A DNA stretch of 54,932 bases, taken from IMG/VR virus record IMGVR_UViG_3300000477_000001, positions 1 through 54,932 of that record. The stretch is one strand, 5' to 3'. This document shows, piece by piece, positions 8,757-17,367 of this stretch. Made by a program: the position numbers and the translations under genes. Source of the stretch: a virus. The notes under the pieces were generated by a model that made no database searches, was not told the origin of the DNA, and worked only from the letters and a program-made list of their open reading frames with translations. How positions within the stretch are numbered: position 1 is the stretch's first letter; every line of letters starts with the position of its first letter.

Positions 8757-10061
8757 ATGAGTTCAACAGCAACAGCAGAAGGGGCCGCAAGAGCCCCTTT
8801 GCTAACCACTATCAAAGCAATTTCATTCATCGTACTGAGCATGATAAGCATCTCGCTCAGTGTGTATTTGTTCCTGCAGTTTTCAGGACATCCAGTCGAA
8901 CAGATCTTGTTTGGAGCCTTGGCGGTAGCCTTTGAAGGTTCCAAGCTCTATGCTTTGGTAGACGGACATGTAGACTGGGTGAAGCGTAAGTACTTACCTT
9001 CATTTACCAAGATAGCTATGTATGTCTTATTAGCTGCCCTGAGTGTTATTGCCAGTTACGGATTCTCTCTTGGGGCCCTGCAACGAGCAAACTTAGATCC
9101 AGAGGTAACCCGAACCACTCGTCGCGAACAGCAAATAGAACATCAAATAGAGGAGATCAATCAACAGATTCAGATCTTCCAAGATCAGCGCGCCGAGTTA
9201 CCAGAAGGTTGGGTTACCGCCTCTCAACGGCTACAGGAATCGATCAGTGAACTGGTTGAGCGTAGGACCGATTTATATGATCAGCTGAATGAGATTGAGC
9301 CTCCAGACTTCGATCTTGCTGGCAATGCTTTCGTTTTGATAGGGGAAAGCATAGGAATGTCTGGTGAACAGGTCATGTTCATTCTCCTGATCATTCTAGC
9401 TATTTCAATTGAGCTGTGTATCATCTTCACTTCACCTTCGGTGAAGCATCCCGATAAGCCTGCCCCCGTCAGTGTCCCTCCTGTTAATCTTGATCAAGAG
9501 GACCGGCCTATCGATGAATTGGTCTCATCCTTTCAAGCGCAAGTAAAGGAGGAACCTCATGAAGAAACTATTCCCACGAGGCCAGCGCCCGAAGTCCAGA
9601 CGAAGAAGGAAGAGCCGAAGCCGCAAAAGATCCCCTCAACGAAAAGGGCACCGGCGGAAGAAAAGATAGATGCTCCAGTGAGAGACATACCTAAGAGGGC
9701 TCCACATGAGGCACCTAAGCGTACCAAGGATGGCCTAACGATCTTGATGTCGAAGTTTATCGACCTGTTGTTTGAAGACCCCCATGGGCATGTCACTGAT
9801 CCAGAGGCTATCAAGGAAAGGTTCGTTAAAGCAAACAGAAACACGCTTGATCAGTTGAACCTTACGTTGAGTGAGAAAGATCTGCAAAACTTCGCTAACA
9901 AGATGTGGAATGCCCTTACGCACTTGAAAGGGCCAACAGGATACCTGATGTTCGAGTACCATGACAACACGGGTACCTATGTATCCAATTACACACCGAG
10001 TCTATTGAAGTCCATACTTGGCAAGAAGATCAGGGGCAGCGACGCCCGTGGATATACCTGA
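8757..10061 (+). CDS. Membrane protein with coiled coil, function unknown
   Basis: I do not recognise this family. Hydrophobic segments near residues 18-41, 46-62, 81-104 and 200-225 predict four membrane helices. A polar, Gln/Glu-rich coiled coil (about 118-175) lies between the third and fourth. A Pro/Lys-rich linker (about 235-320) leads to a C-terminal soluble domain of about 110 residues. The layout suggests an inner-membrane anchor with cytoplasmic domains. It follows MazG closely and precedes an HU-like candidate, so a role in host takeover or replication localisation is possible but unproven. Confidence 0.75.
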   Translation: MSSTATAEGAARAPLLTTIKAISFIVLSMISISLSVYLFLQFSGHPVEQILFGALAVAFEGSKLYALVDGHVDWVKRKYLPSFTKIAMYVLLAALSVIASYGFSLGALQRANLDPEVTRTTRREQQIEHQIEEINQQIQIFQDQRAELPEGWVTASQRLQESISELVERRTDLYDQLNEIEPPDFDLAGNAFVLIGESIGMSGEQVMFILLIILAISIELCIIFTSPSVKHPDKPAPVSVPPVNLDQEDRPIDELVSSFQAQVKEEPHEETIPTRPAPEVQTKKEEPKPQKIPSTKRAPAEEKIDAPVRDIPKRAPHEAPKRTKDGLTILMSKFIDLLFEDPHGHVTDPEAIKERFVKANRNTLDQLNLTLSEKDLQNFANKMWNALTHLKGPTGYLMFEYHDNTGTYVSNYTPSLLKSILGKKIRGSDARGYT

Positions 10062-10085
10062 TTCTTCTAATAGGAGAAATCATCT

Positions 10086-10451
10086 ATGGCGAATACTAAG
10101 AAGCGTTTGGGCAAGCGGACTGCCAACAAACAAGAGACAGAGGTAATGGAGATGGTTAGATCATTGACCCATGTACCTTTAACTACTATTCAAGAGGTGC
10201 TGAAAGGTCTCGCCGTCTCTACCGCTTTACAATATGCTGATGCTCTGGAAAAGGGCGAAGAAGTTGAATTGGTGTTGCCCTATATAGGAACCGTACAGAT
10301 GGAATCCGATCAACTGCAGCTGGACTGGGGTAAGCACTCTATGGCCCTCAATGAAATGATAAACGTCAAAAGGGCGGCGAAAGAGGGCGATGACACCCTT
10401 ATTGAAGTTTGGTATAACAGGCTCCGCGACGACCTTAGAGAAAAGGTATAA
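10086..10451 (+). CDS. Small basic protein, possibly HU/IHF-like
   Basis: This 121-residue protein has a basic N-terminus. The segment TTIQEVLKGLAVSTALQYADALEKGEEVELVLPYIGTVQM (given here only as a description of residues about 38-77) follows the helix-helix-strand pattern of HU proteins, with KGEEVEL and IGT resembling the KGE.V.L and FGTF positions. The typical HU DNA-binding arm is not obvious. A good Shine-Dalgarno (aggag) precedes the start, and the stop overlaps the next start (TAATG). The HU relation is a weak inference. Confidence 0.6.
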   Translation: MANTKKRLGKRTANKQETEVMEMVRSLTHVPLTTIQEVLKGLAVSTALQYADALEKGEEVELVLPYIGTVQMESDQLQLDWGKHSMALNEMINVKRAAKEGDDTLIEVWYNRLRDDLREKV

Positions 10452-11278
10452 TGTGCACACTACTCATCACTAGTAATTCAGATCACATCAACCATGCTTT
10501 GAGCTCCCCCTCATTCATGGCCAGAGGAACGCGAGACTCTTCTTTATATTCTCTTGACTTTGGAGACGGCAAAGAGAAGAGTACTTTCATCGCTCCTATG
10601 GAAATGAGTGCGTGGGGTGTACTAGATCAAGAGGATATCATTGGCAGGGGACGGCTGTATGCTCTTCATACACATTCTCCCACAGGCACTACATGGGGTA
10701 GACATCCAGCAGGAGTTTTCCGCATGGCGGAGAAGGGGAAGAGCAATCATAAACTCACAGGTAGACTTTGGCACAATGGTCAAATAATCAACGCCCCTTC
10801 CGATCAATGGGATACTCAATACCTTCTTGACTTATTGATTCCCCCGACGAATAAACCTGATACTTTCGAGTCCGCAATAAAGTGGGATGCTCTGGATAGC
10901 TTACATGGATCGTTTGCGGGACTATTATTGGTAACGATAGTGAACATGCAAACAGGAGCTGCATACTCCCGTCTGTTCATCTTTCGCAATCATATGTCTC
11001 CTTTGATTTGTAAGGCACCACAATCGAGTATTAGGACATTGAAGGCCAAGCCGGATGTGGCACATCCTACTGAAAAGATCTTTCTGGATTCCAGTTCCTA
11101 TGTGGCTTCTGTCCCCTTAGCTGGAGATGAGAAGCAAGAGAAGTGGGGCAACCTGACCACAAACACTGTGTATGAGATACGCCTGTTTGACAGAGGCGGA
11201 GTACCGGTATACTCTTTATCACCAGTCACATACTTCAACAACGTATTTGACCCGTACGGTAGCGGCACTTACCGGTGA
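10451..11278 (+). CDS. Class II glutamine amidotransferase domain protein
   Basis: An Ntn-hydrolase-type glutaminase that would release ammonia from glutamine. Cys2 follows the initiator Met, as needed for the N-terminal nucleophile after Met removal. H73-x-H75, the HNG triad at 108-110 and DTQ at 121-123 match the class II pattern (compare HNGxxxN and SDTE). No synthetase domain is attached, so it must work with a partner. GTP cyclohydrolase and QueD genes are 2-4 kb downstream in the same direction. This raises the possibility of an archaeosine-type amidation (Gat-QueC-like) in DNA modification, which is inference. It is translationally coupled to the preceding gene. Confidence 0.7.
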   Translation: MCTLLITSNSDHINHALSSPSFMARGTRDSSLYSLDFGDGKEKSTFIAPMEMSAWGVLDQEDIIGRGRLYALHTHSPTGTTWGRHPAGVFRMAEKGKSNHKLTGRLWHNGQIINAPSDQWDTQYLLDLLIPPTNKPDTFESAIKWDALDSLHGSFAGLLLVTIVNMQTGAAYSRLFIFRNHMSPLICKAPQSSIRTLKAKPDVAHPTEKIFLDSSSYVASVPLAGDEKQEKWGNLTTNTVYEIRLFDRGGVPVYSLSPVTYFNNVFDPYGSGTYR

Positions 11279-11299
11279 TTTTATTTGGAGGAGAAAAAC

Positions 11300-12373
11300 A
11301 TGCCTGAAAAGCGAATCATGATATCTGGCGCAGCGGGATGCGGGAAAACATCACTGATCAAAGCGATACGAGAGAAGTGGCCAGGCGAGCACCAGAGCTT
11401 AGAAGGGAACAAACTGACCATTCGTGACTTAATTGTGAATCGTGGGTTTAGACCTCCTTCGATGGTAGTAGGTACTGACAGCACATACATACAAGGACAC
11501 TTAGGGTATAATTCTCAAGTATTCTTGCGTGAGTTGATTGACTGGCAAATGGTGCTGTGCAACCTGCATACCATCAACATGACAGAGCCGATACCGGATA
11601 ATACTATTCGGGTTTTAGATCGATGTGCTCTGGATTCATTGGTGTACTTCATCTATGATCTGGTGAAGATGGGTAGCGGATTCGCTGACACGCTATCAAC
11701 GGGGGAGCTGGAAGAATCTGAGGACATCGGAGATAAGGCAAGAGAATACTTCCAAACTGTACGACAAAAGCACATCATCGATCGTGCACAGCATCTTGTC
11801 GATACCACTATTCAGTATGTGTGGACCAAGATCCAACGAGATAGATGGGGTTCATCTTCATCTCAATACTGGGATGCTGTTATAGAGAACGTATATGAAG
11901 TGCTTACCTCTGATGTTCAAGACTATGATGACAAGCGCTTATTCGGAGAAGAAGTTGAGTTTCCTCAGTGGGATTCATATTCACACCTCAAAGAAGATGC
12001 GTGTCGGAGGATTGCATACATCTTAACGCAGTATATAATGCTGATTATGGATACCTCAGGTGTGTACGTATTCTTGACACATAACCCGCATACAGGTCCT
12101 ACTGAAGAAGATGGTTTGAGGGTAACCGACTCTCAGGTTAACTTGACGCTTGAGGCAATTGGGGCTGATGTGATACGGAGTTTGTTTAGAGCTAGGACTG
12201 AGTATAACTCAGTGGCCACGTTCACAGGGGCTTTGCATGTACCTGAAACAAACAGTAAAATGCAATTCAGAATTGAAGGGAGTACTCCAGAACATCGGTC
12301 CGCAGACATTCAGGAAGATATTAAAAGGCGGATACAAGAGATCTATCTGGACTATCAAAGATATCTAAGATGA
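11300..12373 (+). CDS. P-loop NTPase, nucleoside-kinase-like
   Basis: The N-terminus begins directly with a strand and Walker A (GAAGCGKT, residues 10-17). Later there is VLDRCALDSLVYF, resembling the DR(x) lid/catalytic region of deoxynucleoside and NadR-type kinases. The remaining 230 residues do not match a family I recognise. I chose ATG 11300 over the in-frame TTG at 11285 because ggaggag (11287-11293) lies between them at good spacing. The stop overlaps the next ATG (ATGA). Nucleotide phosphorylation is plausible, but the substrate cannot be guessed. Confidence 0.6.
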   Translation: MPEKRIMISGAAGCGKTSLIKAIREKWPGEHQSLEGNKLTIRDLIVNRGFRPPSMVVGTDSTYIQGHLGYNSQVFLRELIDWQMVLCNLHTINMTEPIPDNTIRVLDRCALDSLVYFIYDLVKMGSGFADTLSTGELEESEDIGDKAREYFQTVRQKHIIDRAQHLVDTTIQYVWTKIQRDRWGSSSSQYWDAVIENVYEVLTSDVQDYDDKRLFGEEVEFPQWDSYSHLKEDACRRIAYILTQYIMLIMDTSGVYVFLTHNPHTGPTEEDGLRVTDSQVNLTLEAIGADVIRSLFRARTEYNSVATFTGALHVPETNSKMQFRIEGSTPEHRSADIQEDIKRRIQEIYLDYQRYLR

Positions 12374-13002
12374 AGACCTCCCGTAAGTTCGAGATAGAGT
12401 GGCAGCAATACAAAACGTTCTTCAAGACTGAGCTGCCAGCTAAGACCCGTCAACAGATGGAAGAGAAGATGTACTATGTCGAAGAGGTATACTTTGGCCT
12501 CTTCGTCAATCGATCTCAAGAGCTGGCTTACAACGTGATCAATTGGTTGAACGGTTTGCGCATCTCTATTCAGGACCAAGACAGGAGAGAGGTCATCGAC
12601 CTTACGCTTCAGGAGATCAATACTCATTGGGAAGAAAGCGGCGCGTCTATTTCTGGAGATCCGGAACCAGAGGCATCCTTCTCCTATCAAGCCATTCTCG
12701 ATTTCATACAGCGACCATCCGATCTGTATCGTCATGTAACAGGTAACCAATCTTATAGTTGGGAGCTGCACTTTGCTAACATGACACAGAATCTGGATAT
12801 GCTGATCAAGTGGTTAGGGAATGCTTACGCACATAATGATGGTATAGACTTCGTTTATCATTGTTATGATGCGGCTAATGAGTTCAATAAGCGCATTCCA
12901 ACGAAGATTGATCGACGGATGGAGAAATTGGAAGACTTACGCCGTAAGCAACCAGAGCTACGTAAAGAAGGGAAAGGACACAAGTTTCTATTCGGGACGT
13001 GA
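12370..13002 (+). CDS. Hypothetical protein
   Basis: I do not recognise this 210-residue protein. It looks mainly helical, rich in Trp, Tyr and charged residues, without signal peptide or metal motif. It overlaps the preceding P-loop gene by 4 nt and is followed closely by FolE, so it belongs to the same transcription unit. A role with its neighbours in nucleotide metabolism is possible but not shown. Confidence 0.7.
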   Translation: MKTSRKFEIEWQQYKTFFKTELPAKTRQQMEEKMYYVEEVYFGLFVNRSQELAYNVINWLNGLRISIQDQDRREVIDLTLQEINTHWEESGASISGDPEPEASFSYQAILDFIQRPSDLYRHVTGNQSYSWELHFANMTQNLDMLIKWLGNAYAHNDGIDFVYHCYDAANEFNKRIPTKIDRRMEKLEDLRRKQPELRKEGKGHKFLFGT

Positions 13003-13013
13003 GGAGAAAGGTA

Positions 13014-13883
13014 ATGAGACAGGAAGACTTGAGAAAGAAATACCCAACAGCATATGCATTACGGTGTATAGCGGAACAGACTCACAAGGATCATATGGGA
13101 AGTTACTTTGCTAAGGACTCCATACGATCCGCTATTCGTACATTGGCCCTGCAACAAGAAGGCCTTTCATTAAAGGACTATCAAGTCTTCTTTCCTGATG
13201 AAGAGATGGATTACCCTCAGGCCCTTAAACAGGGTATAGATGATGTGCTGAAAGAGCTGACAGTAGAATGTGCGGAGGCCTTCGAAGAGGTTATGTACAC
13301 GTTAGTCATTGACTACGATAGAGATCCCAATTCCTTCGATACACCTCTTCGCCTGGCCAAGATGTTTATCCATGAGCTCATGCATGGGCGCTATCATAAC
13401 ACGCCCAAGGTAACATCCTTTCCCAACGACAACCAAAACGGTAATGAGGAGAAGCCTAGTAAGGAAAGGGAAGGAGAGATCTTTCATTTCAACAACCTGT
13501 TGTGCGTCCAAGCCCCTTTCGTATCGGTTTGCTCCCATCACTGGCAGCCAGTAAACGGGACTGCTTACATTGGTATTATCCCAGGGAAGAAGATCATTGG
13601 TCTTAGTAAGTACACACGGGTTGTTCAACACATCGCCGCACGAGGGACTTTACAAGAAGAGCTGACGGTGGAGATTGCCAACGCTCTTCAAGAGCATACT
13701 GAAACCGAAGACATCGCCGTAACAGTATTCGCTCGACATGGGTGCTGTGAGAATAGGGGAATACGCGTCCCTAACAGTAATACTTCTACCGCGGAGATGC
13801 GTGGTCTGTTTATGGAGAAGGGTAAACTTCGTGAGGAGTTTTACGACAATGTCAAGATGATGAGGAGAGAGACCCATGATTAG
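13014..13883 (+). CDS. folE: GTP cyclohydrolase I
   Basis: Converts GTP to dihydroneopterin triphosphate, the first step to folate and to 7-deazaguanines such as preQ0. The C-terminal core is clear. The zinc ligands appear in VCSHHWQP (C173, H176) and HGCCENRGI (C244). The family runs GKKIIGLSKYTRVVQ and AARGTLQEELTVEIANAL are also present. The N-terminal 150 residues diverge and are longer than usual. ATG 13014 is preferred to GTG 12999 because aggagaaagg lies between them. With QueD 1.2 kb downstream, the purpose is more likely deazaguanine DNA modification than folate. Confidence 0.9.
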   Translation: MRQEDLRKKYPTAYALRCIAEQTHKDHMGSYFAKDSIRSAIRTLALQQEGLSLKDYQVFFPDEEMDYPQALKQGIDDVLKELTVECAEAFEEVMYTLVIDYDRDPNSFDTPLRLAKMFIHELMHGRYHNTPKVTSFPNDNQNGNEEKPSKEREGEIFHFNNLLCVQAPFVSVCSHHWQPVNGTAYIGIIPGKKIIGLSKYTRVVQHIAARGTLQEELTVEIANALQEHTETEDIAVTVFARHGCCENRGIRVPNSNTSTAEMRGLFMEKGKLREEFYDNVKMMRRETHD

Positions 13884-14265
13884 ACTTACACGATTGCAGT
13901 TACCCGAGGCTACCCTTACTTACATAGGGCAGATTGAAAAGAAGGACCCGGAGAAGATACCGCCACGCAAATATTATAGATGGGAGTTGTTTTGTGATGG
14001 TGAACCTATACTTGAAGGTGAGACTCTACATGCAATAAGAACCCCCGAGCTATTGGAAAGTCTGAGGAAAGAGTATCAACATCTCTTGAAGATAGCTGCT
14101 GCCATACTAGGCTGCTCTTATGAAGAGGCGAAGGCCATATCGATGGCCAATGGGATTCCTTCACCGGATAATGATCTTTGTGGAGATAGTGTACGCACAA
14201 TGGTGGAGGAGATGGATCGATTACGATACCAATCCCAACAGGAGGAGAATGATGAAGATAAGTAA
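13876..14265 (+). CDS. Hypothetical protein
   Basis: This is an unrecognised protein of 129 residues, basic at the start and acidic at the end. It overlaps FolE by 8 nt at its start and QueD by 14 nt at its end, so it is tightly packed between two deazaguanine-pathway genes. No motif is visible. The context suggests co-expression with them, nothing more. Confidence 0.65.
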   Translation: MIRLTRLQLPEATLTYIGQIEKKDPEKIPPRKYYRWELFCDGEPILEGETLHAIRTPELLESLRKEYQHLLKIAAAILGCSYEEAKAISMANGIPSPDNDLCGDSVRTMVEEMDRLRYQSQQEENDEDK

Positions 14266-14740
14266 AGAAATAGAGATTGACATGGGGCATGCCGTGACAG
14301 GGCATAACTCCAAGTGTAAGCACTTACATGGCCACCGATATCGCATTGTGGCTTTCGTCCATGATACCCTTATTGCGGATCCCGAGTCAAGCAGCTTTGG
14401 TATGGTCATTGACTTTGGGGATTTGAAGAAGGCTATGATGTACATGATCGATGAGCCCTTCGACCATGCTTTCGTTATCTGGAAAGAAGATCCACGTGCT
14501 CAGGTTCTGTGGGAGGCTCATACGTCGTGGCACAATGATCCTGGTAAGTTTCACCTACTTGAATTCGTTCCTACTGCTGAGAACTTAGCTCGCTATTGGT
14601 TCCGGATACTGGGAGCGGAGTTGAAGGCCGCGTACAATATCCAGCTTGAAGCCGTGCATGTATACGAGACACCAACCAGTTGTGCTATCTACACGCGCGA
14701 GGAGTTTGAGATGGATGAGTCCGTGGGTGATGTTATATAG
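14252..14740 (+). CDS. queD: 6-carboxytetrahydropterin synthase (QueD/PTPS family)
   Basis: Converts dihydroneopterin triphosphate to 6-carboxytetrahydropterin, the second step to preQ0. The N-terminal DMGHAVTGHNSKCKHLHGHRY holds the three zinc histidines (the first in MGHA, then HLHGH) and the catalytic Cys in SKCKHLHGH. MVIDFGDLKKAM and DHAFV match the family, and PTAENLARYWF with VHVYETPTSCA complete the substrate pocket. The adjacent Mets at 14249 and 14252 both follow ggaggag; 14252 has the better spacing. QueE, QueC and a DNA transglycosylase are not in this window. Confidence 0.92.
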   Translation: MKISKEIEIDMGHAVTGHNSKCKHLHGHRYRIVAFVHDTLIADPESSSFGMVIDFGDLKKAMMYMIDEPFDHAFVIWKEDPRAQVLWEAHTSWHNDPGKFHLLEFVPTAENLARYWFRILGAELKAAYNIQLEAVHVYETPTSCAIYTREEFEMDESVGDVI

Positions 14741-14752
14741 GAAGGAGACTAC

Positions 14753-15850
14753 ATGACAAAAGGCATTAAGGCAGCACTCAAACGACATCAGGAGACTATC
14801 AAGAACCCCACTGAGGCAGGGACCATCGATCGCACTATTCTCGACTCCCCTAACCTGAATTACATTTTCGGGGGTGGGTTTGCTAACGGGCGTATATACG
14901 AACTGTTTGGACCGGAGTCAGGGGGTAAGTCAACGGTTGCTTGGTACATCGCCCATCACATTCAACGAAGGGAATCGAAGAACATCGTCGCCTTCTTTGA
15001 TATCGAGAGAACGTTTGACAAGGATTATGCGCGCGCCGTAGGACTAGACCTCAGTGAAGAGAAGCTACTGTTCCTTCGTCACAAGACTGGGGAGGAGATG
15101 TTTGAAACCGCTCAATCCCTGATGGAGGAGGCTGCAGACGATATCGGTCTTCTTATCTTCGATAGTGTAGCGGCTATTCCCAGTGCCCGTACTGTTGATG
15201 GAGATTACGGGAAAGCTGGCTTTGGTGCTGAGGCCGCTCTCTTGAGTAACGGGCTTAAGAAACTCAATCCTTGGATCAGTGACACCGGCACCTCTCTTAT
15301 CATGGTCAATCAAGTGAGAGAAGATATTGGTGGTTTCTCACCGGTACCTGGTATGACCCCTGAGAAGACTCCTGGTGGACGAGCCCCTAAGTTTTACGCC
15401 TCCTGGAGGGGTCGAGTCTCACGAAGTGGTAAAGACCTAACACGAAAGGGTGTAGTCGTAGGTAACGGAATCAAAGTCAAGAACGTCAAGAGTAAGATCG
15501 GCCCACCAAAACGCGTTGCCGAGATGGTCTTATACTACGACTCAGGCTTTGATACCATGGATGAGTACGTAAGCTTCATCGCTACAGAAGAGTTTGGTCT
15601 GGCGCAGGTGAAAGGTGCTTGGATCTATGGACTCGATGGGTCGCCACTTGAGGGGGAGAAATTCCAAGGTCGCGCTAAGCTCCGTGCTCATCTGGAAGAG
15701 GATGGAGAGACATTGGAGAAGTGCAAACTGGCTATCGTAGAGAAGTTCAAAGAGCACTTGGCCAATGATGTAGATCCGGATGATGTCACCGATGAGGGTG
15801 AGGTGCTTAAAGACCAGCCTACCGGGCAGGAAGATTGGGATCAATTTTGA
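14753..15850 (+). CDS. RecA/UvsX-type recombinase
   Basis: Forms filaments on ssDNA and drives strand exchange in recombination-dependent replication. Walker A is GPESGGKST (residues 53-61), and Walker B lies in IGLLIFDSVAAI. The L1/L2 region includes MVNQVRED and a proline/glycine loop. An acidic C-terminus follows, as in RecA. Its length (365) matches RecA more closely than the larger T4 UvsX. A strong aggag site lies 7 nt before the ATG. The gene sits between the deazaguanine genes and a promoter-led unit. Confidence 0.92.
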   Translation: MTKGIKAALKRHQETIKNPTEAGTIDRTILDSPNLNYIFGGGFANGRIYELFGPESGGKSTVAWYIAHHIQRRESKNIVAFFDIERTFDKDYARAVGLDLSEEKLLFLRHKTGEEMFETAQSLMEEAADDIGLLIFDSVAAIPSARTVDGDYGKAGFGAEAALLSNGLKKLNPWISDTGTSLIMVNQVREDIGGFSPVPGMTPEKTPGGRAPKFYASWRGRVSRSGKDLTRKGVVVGNGIKVKNVKSKIGPPKRVAEMVLYYDSGFDTMDEYVSFIATEEFGLAQVKGAWIYGLDGSPLEGEKFQGRAKLRAHLEEDGETLEKCKLAIVEKFKEHLANDVDPDDVTDEGEVLKDQPTGQEDWDQF

Positions 15851-15874
15851 TCCCCTTCTTCACCTTGCTCTGAG

Positions 15875-15883
15875 TATATTATA
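15875..15883 (+). promoter_or_regulatory. TATATTATA promoter-like element (leaderless class)
   Basis: GTATATTATAGACATG: the first T is exactly 12 nt before the ATG of the next gene, with no room for a Shine-Dalgarno. The same 15-base string recurs at 22304-22318. Confidence 0.6.
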
Positions 15884-15886
15884 GAC

Positions 15887-16267
15887 ATGATTGATGAGTT
15901 ACCTGTGCTTCGAAAGAAGGTGTGGTATACACCGAGGAAAGAGGAGCCTTTCGTAGGTATTGCGCATTACAAGATATCTACGATCGACCCAGATCGTCCC
16001 ACGTACCTGACTAAGTACAGGTTAGTTGAAATAGAGATCTCGTTGCAGGTGCTCACAATCCATCTGGAGAAGGGCACCATGCGAGGGCGAATTATAGGTG
16101 ATGCGCCGATTTCGTTCGTTACCGTCGACGGAGGAATCAAGGAGCTTCATTACAACTCTCTCAAAGAGTGGCCTTTGATTACAACTCCAACGGAAGACCT
16201 GCCAATGACCCCGGAGGACTTAGATGTCATTAGGGACACATTGTGTCGAGGGAGGAGACAGAGATGA
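15887..16267 (+). CDS. Hypothetical protein
   Basis: An unrecognised 126-residue protein rich in beta-prone segments. It starts 3 nt after a TATATTATA element and probably opens a new transcription unit with a leaderless mRNA. Its stop overlaps the start of the next gene (ATGA), indicating coupled translation with the primase-like candidate downstream. Confidence 0.7.
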   Translation: MIDELPVLRKKVWYTPRKEEPFVGIAHYKISTIDPDRPTYLTKYRLVEIEISLQVLTIHLEKGTMRGRIIGDAPISFVTVDGGIKELHYNSLKEWPLITTPTEDLPMTPEDLDVIRDTLCRGRRQR

Positions 16268-17283
16268 ACCATTACCAGCTGATAGCTAGCAAAGCCGACC
16301 TGGCTGGTTTCGTTGATGAGGTACTGCCGGCGCCAGAAGGGCAGGAAAGGGATTACCTAGTGTATTTCCTTTCTATGTCGGCCCGGAACAAGTACCTATC
16401 GGATGAACAGCGGGAAGAGATCCACCTCGGCCGTACGGAAATGTTCAACCGAAAAGGGGTTTACGTACCGGAGGATATGACTCCTGGTGAGGCGGTATAC
16501 CGGACTGTGCGAAGGATGCAGGTCCCAGAAGGAGCCTACTTCAACAAGTCTGGCACACATCCGTTGCCAGTGATCCCGTACGTGTTCACCATTTACATGA
16601 ACCTGGATCTGGCCAACACTTTGGAGGCTTGGAACGCTACTGCCAATCAGATGAACGCTACGATCACCGACAGGGCCTTGGATAGGAATGTCCGTATCCC
16701 TAACCCTGAGTCAGTATACCGAACAGAGTTGCAGCGCAGTAAAAAGAAGAAGACGCTGGTGGACACTGATGTTGATGTACCCTTCTTGACTGAGAAGGAA
16801 AGATATCGATTGGCCCTGGCTATGTTTGATGCTTTACAGAAGCACTCGAACCAGTCGCATATGTCTTTGAAAGGATGGATGGTGCGTACTACATCTGGGT
16901 TTCATCTCTTACTGCTGAAGGATGGTATACGGCATGATTTCATGACAACTATCCGGAACGTAGTATTTGAAGAGAGGCTGTTCAGCGGATTACCTGAGCC
17001 CTTCTCTACCCCAGAGCGGGGTTGCCTTACTATGGATGAAGTGTGTAATCATCGCCTTGCGTTACTTGAAGGGAATTCCGTGGCAATATCTTTTGCCAAT
17101 GGCAGGGATGTTCGCCCTCATAAGGTGTACCCGTATGATCCTTCTCTGTGCAAGTGGGAGGTAGAGCCTAACAAAAACCGGATGCTTCCGTTGCCGGGTA
17201 CATACCAACCCACTCACCATCGACTGGTGAAGCAGGGTCACCCACCTAAGTTCGTAGTAACATATGAGCAGTTACATGAATGA
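16264..17283 (+). CDS. Hypothetical protein, weakly primase-like (AEP)
   Basis: I do not firmly recognise this 339-residue protein. Two signatures recall archaeo-eukaryotic primases. D167-x-D169-x-D171 lies in a hydrophobic strand context (LVDTDVDVPF). TSGFH (210-214) is followed by hydrophobics, like the sGxH nucleotide-binding motif. A third acidic motif is not clear. ATG 16264 follows ggaggag at ideal spacing, so it is preferred to the in-frame GTG 16243. It is coupled to the preceding gene and stands before a terminator. No DnaG-type primase is seen in the window, which is mild support for the idea. Confidence 0.65.
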   Translation: MNHYQLIASKADLAGFVDEVLPAPEGQERDYLVYFLSMSARNKYLSDEQREEIHLGRTEMFNRKGVYVPEDMTPGEAVYRTVRRMQVPEGAYFNKSGTHPLPVIPYVFTIYMNLDLANTLEAWNATANQMNATITDRALDRNVRIPNPESVYRTELQRSKKKKTLVDTDVDVPFLTEKERYRLALAMFDALQKHSNQSHMSLKGWMVRTTSGFHLLLLKDGIRHDFMTTIRNVVFEERLFSGLPEPFSTPERGCLTMDEVCNHRLALLEGNSVAISFANGRDVRPHKVYPYDPSLCKWEVEPNKNRMLPLPGTYQPTHHRLVKQGHPPKFVVTYEQLHE

Positions 17284-17333
17284 AGGGATGATTCTTCGAT
17301 CAAGAAACTATCGCGCCAATGTAAAAAAGTGGA

Positions 17334-17363
17334 TCAGCCTCCGACACAGGAGGCTGATTTTTT
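17334..17363 (+). terminator. Strong intrinsic terminator with an SD-like 3' arm
   Basis: TCAGCCTCC (17334-17342) pairs perfectly with GGAGGCTGA (17349-17357) around a 6-nt loop, followed by six T. It ends 4 nt before the nuclease ATG. The 3' arm contains GGAGG, the only Shine-Dalgarno-like sequence upstream of that ATG. Confidence 0.9.
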
Positions 17364-17367
17364 AGCT

